Origin: Desulfosudis oleivorans
Lineage (GTDB): Bacteria > Desulfobacterota > Desulfobacteria > Desulfobacterales > SURF-7
Direction: 5' to 3'
NCBI GenBank assembly: GCA_020723305.1
Contig: DYJC01000004.1
Span: 1 to 64,000 of the forward strand
Length of the DNA: 64,000 bases
This document shows positions 54,357 through 63,600 of the stretch, in pieces. The notes beneath the pieces were generated by a model. It worked only from the letters and a program-made list of their open reading frames with translations, searched no databases and was not told the origin of the DNA. Both the position numbers and the translations under genes were made by a program. Every line of letters starts with the position of its first letter. The first letter of the stretch is position 1.

Positions 54357-54932
54357 ATGAAATCATTAGGCCCAGTAAACGCCCTTTACCCCATGCCCAC
54401 CACACTTGTGGGAGCCAACGTGAATAAAAAAGCCAACTTTTTAGCCGTGGCCCATGTGGGGATCATGAACCATGGAACGCCCCAATACCTTTCCATCGGT
54501 TTGAGCAAATCCCATTACACCAATGCCGGAATCCATGAAAACAAGACGTTCAGCATCTGTCTACCCTCCGAGGATCTCATGGTCAAAACCGATTACTGCG
54601 GCATCATGACAGGAAAAAACACTGACAAGGCATCTCTCTTCAATATATTCTACGGAGAAACAAAAACAGCCCCGATGATCCGGGAATGCCCGGTCTGCAT
54701 GGAGCTCACCCTCAAGGATGTGCTCACGTACGGACAGCATGAAATCTTTATCGGTGAGATCAAAAACACATTTGCCCATGAAACCGTGCTGAACAGCGAT
54801 AAAATCGATCTTGGCAAAGTCAGGCCCTTGATATTCGACATGGCGTCCTTACGCTACTGGTCTCTTGGAAAACCGGTGGGGAAATGCTGGAGCGAAGGAA
54901 AAACATTGAAAACTGAACGCCGTGCTGAATAA
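54357..54932 (+). CDS. Flavin-reductase-like (DIM6/NTAB) FMN-binding protein
   Basis: A 191-residue FMN-binding split-barrel protein of the flavin-reductase-like family: NALYPMPTTLVGANVNKKAN, FLAVAHVGIMNHGTP, IGLSKSHYTNAGIHENKTFS and CGIMTGKNTDKA are standard. In anaerobes, members act as flavoredoxins or reduce flavins for partner enzymes; the ECPVCMEL region is close to that of flavoredoxins. AAGGAG is six bases before the ATG. Two MarR operators lie upstream, so expression is likely controlled by the MarR protein just before it. Confidence 0.88.
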   Translation: MKSLGPVNALYPMPTTLVGANVNKKANFLAVAHVGIMNHGTPQYLSIGLSKSHYTNAGIHENKTFSICLPSEDLMVKTDYCGIMTGKNTDKASLFNIFYGETKTAPMIRECPVCMELTLKDVLTYGQHEIFIGEIKNTFAHETVLNSDKIDLGKVRPLIFDMASLRYWSLGKPVGKCWSEGKTLKTERRAE

Positions 54933-55122
54933 CCTCAATCCGGATTCCCGGATCTGCCAATCACCAGAGTGCTGGTCAAATGGAATTCGTTCCGGGGAGT
55001 GACCGGCACTATGGTAGTTAGCGTCCTTTTTGCTTCAGAGTTCATGTGTGTTGATTCACAGATGTTTTTTAACAACCTCAATTGGATGAAATATCTGTTG
55101 AAGTGATCATTATTTTTTATAC

Positions 55123-55212
55123 GAGCCAATTTCAAAAGTCTCTTGTTGCAGTTCCGGCGAAAACAAAAATCCAGTATTTTCGGCTCTTTTCTGAGCACTG
55201 ACGTTTCATTCG
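55123..55212. mobile_element. MITE-like element, copy C (truncated)
   Basis: GAGCCAATTTCAAAAGTC (55123-55140) and the next ~60 bases follow copy A closely (TTCCGGCGAAAAC, CAGTATTTTCGGCTCTTTTCT), then similarity fades near 55203 and the right inverted end is missing. Repeat R3 begins 14 bases on. The remaining bases of the 54933-55280 gap show no gene. Confidence 0.7.
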
Positions 55213-55225
55213 TTGCCGCTGACAC

Positions 55226-55276
55226 ACAAGTGCCTTTTCTATATGTTCCTCTCTAAAAAAGAAACGTCTTATCCAC
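55226..55276. repeat. Boundary repeat R3
   Basis: ACAAGTGCCTTTTCTATATG and the following bases to GTCTTATCCAC match R2 over about 51 bases with a few differences. R2 and R3 bracket the marR/flavin-reductase pair. Confidence 0.85.
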
Positions 55277-55280
55277 ACAC

Positions 55281-56522
55281 TTAAACGACCTTCCACCAGG
55301 GGACAGCAAGAACTGTCGGCGTCAGCCATGTTACTTCTTTGCCGTTGTGCAGCAGCAAACCGGCGCGTGATTTTTTGCCGTACTCATCCTGAAAAGCAAT
55401 CAGGTTTGCGGCATCTTTTACTCTGGGACTGCTCGTAGATTTTATCTCAATGGGCAAAACATGACTTTCCGTCTCAATCACCAGATCAACTTCCTCGCCT
55501 GTAGTCGTTCGCCAGTAGAGAATTCCCGTGTTTTGCAGTCTGCCGGATTGCCAGACCATAAGATCAAGAAGCACAATATTTTCAAGATACGCGCCGGAGG
55601 GTTCAGTCATCCCGGAAAGGTAGAGAGCCAAGCCGACATCACCCCAGTAAAATTTGGGAGATTTAAGCAAGCGCTTGGTTTGATTCACCGAGTAAGCAGG
55701 CAAGCGAACCAACAGGTGAGAGGTCTCCAGTAAATTCAGGTAACGATGCACGGTTGGCTGTTTGAGCGATAAATCGCGAGCCACTTCCGTTTGATTGAAA
55801 ATCTGACCGAGACGAAGACAGGCCGCTCTCATCAGACGGCGGAAATCAGGCAGTGCGGCTATGGTGGAAAGCATCTGCAAGTCCCGCTCCAGATAAGTAC
55901 GTACATATCCGTCAAACCAGATTGTTCGTTCCTCGGTTTTGGTCATGTGCAGCGCGGGTGTGGGAAATCCACCGCGCCGGGCAAACGCCTGCCAGTCTTC
56001 CGATTGAGTCTTGTCCCCGGCAATAATTTCCGGCCATTGCGTGTCTTTTCCCCCGATCAGCTCTTCCCATAGTCCACACCGGCCAAGCCCTAGTTGTTCA
56101 CGTCTGGTCATGGGCCATAGCGTGAGATAACTGGCGCGACCGGCAAGCGATTCTGATACATTCCGCATCAGGAGAAGATTGGCCGATCCAGTCAATAGAA
56201 ACCTTCCCGGCTGCCGTTTGGCATCAATGGATCGTTTTACGGCAAAAAGAAGAGACGGTTCCCGCTGAACTTCATCAAGGGTTATATTGACTTCTCCACC
56301 TACCAGCGCTTCGGGATTGTTTCTGGCAAGATCAACTATATCCAGATCATCAAGTGAAAAATAAGACCGTTTGCCCTTTGTAAGCACCTTGACCAGAGTG
56401 CTTTTGCCCGTTTGACGAGCGCCGGTAACTATAACTGCCGGCATCACTCCCAATCGCTGATTCAGGGCTTTTATTGTAAAACGCGGAAATGTAAAATTAT
56501 TCATGGCGTGAATAATATCCAT
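55281..56522 (-). CDS. AAA-family ATPase with DUF4143 (AAA_14)
   Basis: A 413-residue ATPase of the widespread AAA_14/DUF4143 family. Walker A is VTGARQTGKSTLVK (residues about 32-45), Walker B NITLDEVQREP, then the sensor FLLTGSANLLLM. The C-terminal DUF4143 part includes FDGYVRTYLERDLQ, NQTEVARDLSLKQPTVHRYL (helix-turn-helix-like) and a nuclease-like EVDLVIETE...LPIEIKSTSSP. Function is unknown; the family often sits in accessory DNA. The start may be ATG 56522 or ATG 56504 (MNNFTFPRFTIKA, closer to family); neither has a clear ribosome site. The dyad CGTGAAT...ATTCACG lies over the start, suggesting autoregulation. Confidence 0.85.
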   Translation of the reverse strand: MDIIHAMNNFTFPRFTIKALNQRLGVMPAVIVTGARQTGKSTLVKVLTKGKRSYFSLDDLDIVDLARNNPEALVGGEVNITLDEVQREPSLLFAVKRSIDAKRQPGRFLLTGSANLLLMRNVSESLAGRASYLTLWPMTRREQLGLGRCGLWEELIGGKDTQWPEIIAGDKTQSEDWQAFARRGGFPTPALHMTKTEERTIWFDGYVRTYLERDLQMLSTIAALPDFRRLMRAACLRLGQIFNQTEVARDLSLKQPTVHRYLNLLETSHLLVRLPAYSVNQTKRLLKSPKFYWGDVGLALYLSGMTEPSGAYLENIVLLDLMVWQSGRLQNTGILYWRTTTGEEVDLVIETESHVLPIEIKSTSSPRVKDAANLIAFQDEYGKKSRAGLLLHNGKEVTWLTPTVLAVPWWKVV

Positions 56523-56631
56523 TCACGATCAGAATTGCAAGTAAAAATACCGAAATTCCAGTTTGCTACGAAACTGTAATTCGAGTTTCACTGCCGCCTC
56601 AATATCATCTTTGATTTAGAAAAGGATTAAT

Positions 56632-56671
56632 ATAAAAAAGGCTTCCCGGAATCCATCCCGGAAAGCCTTTT
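56632..56671 (-). terminator. Terminator after the glutamate-synthase-like gene
   Basis: On the minus strand AAAAGGCTT pairs with AAGCCTTTT with an inner CCGG pairing, and a run of six T follows. The plus strand also has a T-tract, so it may work both ways. Confidence 0.75.
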
Positions 56672-56746
56672 CGTTTTTGCTGTCCATGCCGCTACTGAAT
56701 AACGGTCATCCAGATGTCTATCTCTGGTTGATCCCCAAACACCCTT

Positions 56747-58399
56747 TTACGAATTCAGGATCTTTCGGGCGCTTTCATCATTCACATCCGCTACATGGGG
56801 AATGCCTGTTTCTTTTGCAGTCTCCCGGTTTCCAGCAAAGATATCCTGCCGTGTAATCTGATTCACGGAAAATTTTCTTGCGCCGGCCAGAAGCTGCTGC
56901 AGGCCGCATGAAAGTTTATCTACCATTGTCCAGAAAGCGATTGCACCGTAAGGAATATTTTTCATCTCTTTCTTCCCAACCTTTTTCTCGACGTCAAAGT
57001 AGGATGCGAAGATTTCCTTGGCGGTGTTTCCAATGCTTTGTACGGATCTTGGAAGCTCGTTCCAGTTTCCGTTAACATCCGCTTTTCGATCCGGATGGAT
57101 TGCGCCTTCAATGTTGGAACCGACAAAGCCGGGGATCATGATCGCACGTCCCATGCAGATCAGTTTAGCAAATGGTGCTCCCAGAGCCAGCGATTTAAAA
57201 ATATGATCTTCCAGTGCAAAACCACCGGCAAAAGACATATCCACAACACTCTGGCCTTTGGCTGAAAGGATACTTGCATATTCATATGCTTTTGAATGCA
57301 GGTTAATGGAAGGCACGCCCCAGCTCTGCATCATGTTCCAGGGACTCATTCCCGTACCGCCGCCGGAACCATCAATAGTAAGAAGATCCAGTTTTGCGTC
57401 TGTTGCAAACTTGATCGCCATGGCCAGTTCTTCCATACCATATGAACCGGTCTTCAGGGTAATTCTTGAGAAACCAAGGCCTCGAAGATATTCAACTCCG
57501 CTCATGAAGTCTTCACGAACCTGAGCCACTGTATCCAGATTGGTACCTCCGAGACGGCTGTGACGTGCAAAAGATTTGATGGAGCCATTTTCAAACGCGG
57601 CTTGCACTTCAGGACTTCTTGGGTCCGGATCAACTACATACCCACGTTCCTTCAAAAAGAGGGCGTAATCAAGGCTGGTAACCTGGATTTCGCCGCCGAT
57701 ATCTTTGGCTCCCTGACCCCATTTCAGCTCAATGATCACCTTGTCGCCATATTTATCTACAACATATTCGGCAACTCCATTACGGGTATCCTCAACGTTG
57801 AGTTGAACGATGATCGCGCCATATCCATCAAAATATCTAAGATACTGGTTAATCCGCCTCTCCAACTCAGGGGCTTTTTTGATTTTTCCTTTTCTCTCTT
57901 TGCCGTCGGCAATTTCAGATTCCCGGTCAACCCCGACAACATTCTCGCCGATGACAACCGGAATACCACAGAGAGCGCCACCGATTGCGAATGAATCCCA
58001 ATACTTTTGTGCAATAAAAGTGGATCCAAGAGCCCCGGTCATCAGCGGAAGACGGATCTTTGTTTTTACATTCCGGCCGAATTCGGTATTCAGATTCACA
58101 TTCGGGAAAATACAGTCATCCGGGTCATTGCTCATTTTGCTGTGGAGACCATGTGCACCATAAGCATACCCCTGGATACGGAGCGAATTGTATGAAACGC
58201 CAACATGGGTTGTGTTGTTGGATCCGGCTGTTACCAGGCCAAAACTTCTCGGATACAGCAGCTTTCGGCCAACCAGGCTTGATAGCCATGTTTCACACTT
58301 GCCTTCGCAATCGGCCCGACAAAGTGTACAGAGTCCTGATTCTGCAACATTACCACGATTTGTTGTCCCGAGTACGTCATTGTTTTTTGAAAATCTCAT
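56747..58399 (-). CDS. FMN-binding glutamate-synthase-like protein
   Basis: A 550-residue protein containing the glutamate-synthase FMN/TIM-barrel domain but no glutaminase domain, so it is a GltS-domain family protein and not a complete GltB. It has a cysteine-rich N-terminus (CTLCRADCEGKCETW), MTGALGSTFIAQKYWDSFA, IIELKWGQGAKDIGGEI, RHSRLGGTNLDTV, LTIDGSGGGTGMSPWNM and VVDMSFAGGFALEDH. Relatives are predicted to make glutamate or act on other amide donors. ATG 58399 (AAGGAG upstream) fits best; an upstream start at 58471 would translate the regulatory leader. The leader carries an ANTAR-type antitermination switch. Confidence 0.85.
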   Translation of the reverse strand: MRFSKNNDVLGTTNRGNVAESGLCTLCRADCEGKCETWLSSLVGRKLLYPRSFGLVTAGSNNTTHVGVSYNSLRIQGYAYGAHGLHSKMSNDPDDCIFPNVNLNTEFGRNVKTKIRLPLMTGALGSTFIAQKYWDSFAIGGALCGIPVVIGENVVGVDRESEIADGKERKGKIKKAPELERRINQYLRYFDGYGAIIVQLNVEDTRNGVAEYVVDKYGDKVIIELKWGQGAKDIGGEIQVTSLDYALFLKERGYVVDPDPRSPEVQAAFENGSIKSFARHSRLGGTNLDTVAQVREDFMSGVEYLRGLGFSRITLKTGSYGMEELAMAIKFATDAKLDLLTIDGSGGGTGMSPWNMMQSWGVPSINLHSKAYEYASILSAKGQSVVDMSFAGGFALEDHIFKSLALGAPFAKLICMGRAIMIPGFVGSNIEGAIHPDRKADVNGNWNELPRSVQSIGNTAKEIFASYFDVEKKVGKKEMKNIPYGAIAFWTMVDKLSCGLQQLLAGARKFSVNQITRQDIFAGNRETAKETGIPHVADVNDESARKILNS

Positions 58400-58469
58400 T
58401 GTTAGCTCTCCTTCTTTAATTAAATGATTCTCCCGGAGGTAAAAACCGACCCCCAAAGACCCTGAACGC

Positions 58470-58552
58470 AAAAAGGCGCCTGTTCTTTTTGAAGAACCAG
58501 ACGCCTTTGTCTATTTCACTTCAGTTGCGAATTCGCAGCACGCCGTTGTGCC
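58470..58552 (-). promoter_or_regulatory. ANTAR-type antitermination leader: two hexaloop hairpins and an overlapping terminator
   Basis: Minus-strand hairpin P1 (58537-58552) is GGCAC-AACGGC-GTGCT; P2 (58499-58512) is AGAC-AAAGGC-GTCT. Both loops are six bases with A1 and G4, the pattern recognised by ANTAR domains. A 15-16-bp terminator (58470-58508) has AAAGGCG paired with CGCCTTT and TTCTT with AAGAA, and ends in five T. P2 uses the terminator's 5' arm, so the two exclude each other. A GAF-ANTAR protein is encoded just upstream. Confidence 0.75.
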
Positions 58553-58584
58553 TTGTTTGATTGCAACTTAAAAAATTTGATTAA

Positions 58585-58613
58585 AATTAACTACACTTAT
58601 TCGATAATGTCAA
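58585..58613 (-). promoter_or_regulatory. Promoter of the leader RNA
   Basis: Minus strand: TTGACA (58608-58613), 17 bases, TTAATT (58585-58590). It would give a leader of about 180 bases containing both hairpins and the terminator. Confidence 0.5.
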
Positions 58614-58711
58614 GAAAGAAATTGAAATAAAGTAAGTTTGAATGAATTCGATGAAAAAAAATTCGAGTTGGAATGTAAGCAGGTAATCAGGAAAGGAAAA
58701 TCAGCAGGAAA

Positions 58712-59431
58712 CTATCCGTAAAACATTTCATCAGAGAGAAGAATGGCCTCAGCCACGCTTCGTATGGATTTGCGGGAATCCATGCTGCGTTTTTGAATCC
58801 AGCGGTACGCCTCATCGATTTTCATCCCACGACGCTTCATCAGGATCTCCTTGGCACGTTCAACAGTCTTGCGCATTTCCAATTCTTCCTGAATCACCCT
58901 GGTTTTTACCATTAACTCTGTATTCAGGATGGCAACCGCTGCCTGGTTTGCAACTGCTGTTAAAAGATTGACCTCGGTATCTGAAAAATCGTAAGGAGTG
59001 GATGTGAAACAGTTCAGGACACCAATCACCTTCTCATCCTTTAATTTGAGAGGGACACCGATCATGGATGCAAGCCCCAGCTTTTTAGCCAGTTCTTTTT
59101 CTTTAAACCGTTTGTTTTTCAATACATCCTTAATGATAAGAGGTTGTTTATGCGTGGCAACGTACCCAACAACCCCTTCATTTGTATTCAACGAACGGTC
59201 CTTGATATATTCAGGAGCAATTGCCTGAGTAGCCTTGAGACGAATTACCGGCGGATTTTCATCTTCATCGATCAACCATAAAGAGCAAATTGTAACCCCC
59301 ATGGCCTGGGCAGTGACCATAACCACCAGTTTCAGAAGATCTTCAAGGTAAAGCTCCGAAGTGATGGCCTTGCTGATATCGGTCAGTGCCCGGATATATT
59401 CATCATATGTTTTTTCATTCAGACGATGCAC
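58712..59431 (-). CDS. GAF-ANTAR RNA-binding antiterminator protein
   Basis: A 239-residue regulator. Residues 15-175 are a GAF ligand-binding domain (LYLEDLLKLVVMVTAQAMGV, EGVVGYVATHKQPL, MIGVPLKLKDEKVIGVLNCF). Residues 180-235 are an ANTAR domain (LEMRKTVERAKEILMKRRGM, IDEAYRWIQKRSMDS, IRSVAEAILL). ANTAR proteins bind paired hexaloop hairpins in leader RNAs and prevent terminator formation; several control nitrogen genes. The start is GTG 59431 after AAAGGTG. It lies immediately upstream of the glutamate-synthase-like gene whose leader carries such hairpins. The GAF domain probably senses a small molecule. The upstream gap 59432-59718 shows no other feature. Confidence 0.9.
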   Translation of the reverse strand: MHRLNEKTYDEYIRALTDISKAITSELYLEDLLKLVVMVTAQAMGVTICSLWLIDEDENPPVIRLKATQAIAPEYIKDRSLNTNEGVVGYVATHKQPLIIKDVLKNKRFKEKELAKKLGLASMIGVPLKLKDEKVIGVLNCFTSTPYDFSDTEVNLLTAVANQAAVAILNTELMVKTRVIQEELEMRKTVERAKEILMKRRGMKIDEAYRWIQKRSMDSRKSIRSVAEAILLSDEMFYG

Positions 59432-59718
59432 GGATACACCTTTTATATTGAAATGACTTTTATTTACCGGTTCGGCCTTTCCTGAAAACCGGAGCTGATT
59501 TATCCTGATGAATGCTCATCCGGAAACGAAATAGAAACCATTATATCTGCTTTTATAAAAATAATCATTTTTTTTCAACAGTTATCACAACGACTTCCCA
59601 AAAGGGGTATCCGCTCCTTGCCGCCTGTTTACTTTTTATATTAATCTATATTTAAAAATTGAATGATACATTATTGATAATAATTTTTTATATACAGAAG
59701 AACGGAAGATATCTCCCA

Positions 59719-60690
59719 TTATTCCATGGCAAGCTGACCATGAGCCTTTCCGATCAGATCTGAAATGGAAATTTTCTTACCGGCTAGATAACCGGTTAAC
59801 CCATGATGAATCTCTCTGAAAACATCGGGGTTGACAAACCAGGATGTTCCGATTCCCACCGCTGATGCACCGGCAAGTATATATTCAATCACATCCTGCC
59901 AGCGGGAAATTCCGCCGATACCCATAATCGGTATCTTCCCGGACCTGCACTCCGGTATGCTTCGAAAACAGTCATACACCATAAACAGGCCGACCGGCTT
60001 TATCGCCGGACCGGAAAGCCCTCCGATAATGTTGCCAAGAAGGGGTTTTTGGGTATCGATATCGATCGCCATCCCGCGTACAGTATTGATCATGGACAGC
60101 ACATCCGTGCCCCCCTGAATGGCTGCCCTGGCCGGTATGGTGATATCCGTTACATTCGGGGTGAGCTTTGTGATCACCAGGAGCCTTGGGTCAATCTGTT
60201 TTTTCACGGTTTTCACGATCTGCTCCACCATTTTCGGATCTGTACCAAATGCAGCACCCCCTTTTTTAATGTTGGGGCAGGATACGTTGATTTCCAGACC
60301 GGATATGATCTGTGCTGAATCATGATCGCTCAGATACGCCGCAAGCTCGCCAAATCCCTCAACCGAATCCGCAGAAATATTCACAAAAACCGGCAATTCA
60401 AAATTTGCCAGATGGTGAATCTCATTTTGAATAAAAAACTCCACCCCTTCATTTTGCAATCCAATGGAGTTGAGGATGCCGGTTCGGGTTTCTGCAATAC
60501 GGAATTCAGGATTTCCTTCCTTGGGCTTCAGCGTAACACCCTTGGTCACAAAAGCCCCAAGGCCGGCAAGGATCTGCCCGCTTTTTTCCAGAACCTCGAT
60601 TTCATTGGCATGTCCGGAGGTCCCGGAGGCCGTCATTAAAGGGGATTTCATTACCAAATTTTTTATCTTTACCTGCATCCGATTTTTCAT
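59719..60690 (-). CDS. pyrD: Dihydroorotate dehydrogenase, catalytic subunit (class 1B)
   Basis: PyrD oxidises dihydroorotate to orotate with FMN, in pyrimidine synthesis. The 323-residue protein has MKSPLMTASGTSGHANEIE, NSIGLQNEGVEFF, the catalytic-cysteine loop NVSCPNIKKGG, LTPNVTDIT and GIGGISRWQDVIEYILAGA. Class 1B enzymes need PyrK for electron transfer to NAD; here PyrK is the C-terminal part of the fused upstream gene. The ATG at 60690 overlaps that gene's stop as ATGA and is favoured over ATG 60702. Confidence 0.93.
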   Translation of the reverse strand: MKNRMQVKIKNLVMKSPLMTASGTSGHANEIEVLEKSGQILAGLGAFVTKGVTLKPKEGNPEFRIAETRTGILNSIGLQNEGVEFFIQNEIHHLANFELPVFVNISADSVEGFGELAAYLSDHDSAQIISGLEINVSCPNIKKGGAAFGTDPKMVEQIVKTVKKQIDPRLLVITKLTPNVTDITIPARAAIQGGTDVLSMINTVRGMAIDIDTQKPLLGNIIGGLSGPAIKPVGLFMVYDCFRSIPECRSGKIPIMGIGGISRWQDVIEYILAGASAVGIGTSWFVNPDVFREIHHGLTGYLAGKKISISDLIGKAHGQLAME

Positions 60691-63600
60691 AACTTTTCCC
60701 AATCGATTTCATTTGCGTCAAAAACAGGCCCTTCAACACAGACCCGGGAGTACTGACTCTTCTGATCTTTCTTTGTACGGCACACACAGGACATGCAGAC
60801 ACCGATTCCGCATCCCATCCGTTTTTCAAGAAGAACCTTCATGGGGATGTCAAACACGGATGCAATGCGCTGTAGAACAACCATCATGGGTTTCGGGCCG
60901 CATGCAATGATCATCAAGTTTTCTCTGTTTTTAATTTTTTCCAGATAGGATCGATATTGATCCGTAACCAGACCATAATGGTAATTGTTGTCCGGAATTT
61001 TTTCACTCAACTTTTCATTGTCACGATACTCTCTGGACAAATAGATATCGCAAGGCCGCAAACCGATTCCGCCAAGCTCTTCAATATAAACATATGCCTT
61101 TTCCGGCTCCTCTGCAAAGGACTTCCCATACGGCGTCTCCCGGAGAGATTCAATCCGATCAATACCGATAAATGCCTTGAGATCAAAGGAGTAGAACTTC
61201 AATGCCTGACCAAAAAAGACCAGCGGTGCCATCCCCACCCCGCCGCCGACCAGATGTACCTCGGAAATACCCTGAGACCGCCATTCAGGGATATGGGTAT
61301 ATTTCCCCAACGGCCCCAGCATACGAACCTGATCCCCTTTCTTCAAGTCGGTCATTTCCCGGGTTCCAATTCCGCCTTCCATCCGCTTATAAAAAATCTC
61401 AAACTTGTGGGGGAAAACCGTATGAGTAATACCCGCCAAAACAGGGGGAAGGGATAATGTATGATGATATCCCCACTCAAAACAGTGATAGTATGCCCGC
61501 TGAATCCCAAATGGCCTTTTCAGATAGGATTTCGGCATCAGGTCAATCCTGATTTTTTTCCCAGGCTGATTTTTCCCTGTAGTATAAGCATTCTGATAAT
61601 AGATCTGATCCATCTTCTTCCGCTGACCGATAGGCAAAGTATCCACCATCACGAACTGGCCGGGGCCGATATTTTTCATATCCGATGTCTGGAATTCAAG
61701 CTTGTAATGCATGGGTTTTCCTTTAAGCCCGACCGGTGAATTCCGGAGTACTTCAGCCCTGAAATGTCGGATTCCCTGTTTCCGGCTTGGGACGGATCGT
61801 TTGGAAAAACGATCTGCCGGATCCCTGAACAGATCCGGCTGGATCTTTCCTGCCTGCTGACAAAGATCCGGATAGCAGACAAAAAATCCCCTGGGCCAGT
61901 TATCCGCCCATTCAATCTGCCTGCATGAATTCATCTGCAGCCGGTTTTCAAAGATCAGATAGCAGACGCGATGAAACGATTGCCGATCCTGTTGAAAAAT
62001 TTTTCCGGCAACCTGTTTATGCTTTTTTTCATTTCCAGGATCATAAAAACAGAAATAGATCTGCCTGCCATCCGGGTGTTCTGCAGCAATATCAATAGTG
62101 GGAAAATTCTTGTCATGAGAATGCAACGCTTCCGGCCGGATCTCCCTGTCTGCTTCAGACCAATCAAACTGATTTGGTTCTGCAAAAACAATCCTATACC
62201 CGTCTTTTGCAAGGATTGTCTCCAGCAAGATCAGACATAATCTGTTGTATGCCTTCTGATTTTCCGATGCTTCAGATAAAAGTCTTACCATCGCTGACTG
62301 GATAGGATGGGGAAATTGTGTTTCATGAAGAGAAACCGCTTTTGTATTTTTATCGGAAGGCTCCGGGCCTGGCCTTCTGTTGTTTCGGCGGGTCCGGACA
62401 AGAAAGCCATATTTTTCAGCCTCTGTTTTTCCCTGTTTCTTTTTCCGGCAAGGAATCAGACTTTTTACCGATTCCAACTCCTGCAATTCATATCCAGCCG
62501 CAGAAGACCTATCCTGCAAAGCCTCCCAGGTCTCTTTTTTTGAAGCACGATAGGAAAGAATGATCCGGCAGGAATCATCCGTGCTTGCCGCTATCTTTTC
62601 CAGCAGTTTTTGAAACGGTTCAAGATTATCCTCAATGGATTGTAATTCTGTATTCCAGAACCGTTTTTGATCCACTCCTTTACGCAGCCAGGCTCCCTGA
62701 AATTCAGAAGCAGACAGACAAATGCCTGCCTGATCCCCAGGCGGATCCAAAAAAACATGGGTAATTTTCGGCCTCTGTGGGAATGGAAATTCCAGGCAAT
62801 CTGAATGGATGATGGTTACATGGTCATCCGTATCCTCGAAAGCCTTTATTGAATCCGAAAACCGAACAAAAGACAATAATGCGTTTGTTGTTTTTTTGTT
62901 CTGCATCCACTGTTCAAATTGATCTTTAAATGCTTTCCAGACGTTCACTTCCAATGAAACAGAAGCTTTTCGAATTCCCGGAATCTCTGCATCTGATATT
63001 GGATTGGATGAATTTCCGGATATCCCTTGTGTGATACATTGAAACAAAGTGGAAATGAAAACAGATTGAAAAAACTCCCGGCTTTTTTTCATGGAAATGC
63101 TGTTGATTCCATGAAACAGGTCAGCCAGAGATGCCAGATTCCGCTGTGTAAACTGGTCATGGATATAATATGAATTTTTGCTTCCCGTGCCTTGAATTTT
63201 TTTCCTGGGGAACCAGTTTTCAGGCGATGTTCTGGACTGTGTAATCTGCCGTCTGACCTGTGAATCGGTTAATCGCTCTGTCCCTTTGAATCCGCAATTG
63301 ATGCAGGCTGCCTGAACCGCATCCGGACGGATTTCATCTTCCCTGCCCTCTGTACTTTTCCAAATTAACTGCTCAAACCCGATCTTTTTACCGCATCCAG
63401 GGCATAAAATGGTGTATCGATCACAGATTCTGTCTGCAACAGCTTCCCGGACGCTTTGAAACTCTTCTCTTAAAGCAAACAGCCCCATTGGCTGAAGCAG
63501 AACCCGTGTCAATAAAACAGCCATTGGGTTCAGATCTCCGGCAACAACCCGGGCACCTTGCTGCAAGGCAACAAGCGCCGGTATACCGGCTCCGCAAAAA

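Noticed and set aside
54935-55225. 96-codon leftward frame
   Set aside because: It spans MITE copy C and has no domain; it is an accident of the repeat sequence.
59432-59718. Possible small RNA between pyrD and the ANTAR gene
   Set aside because: AT-rich, with no hairpin, promoter pair or terminator clear enough to call.
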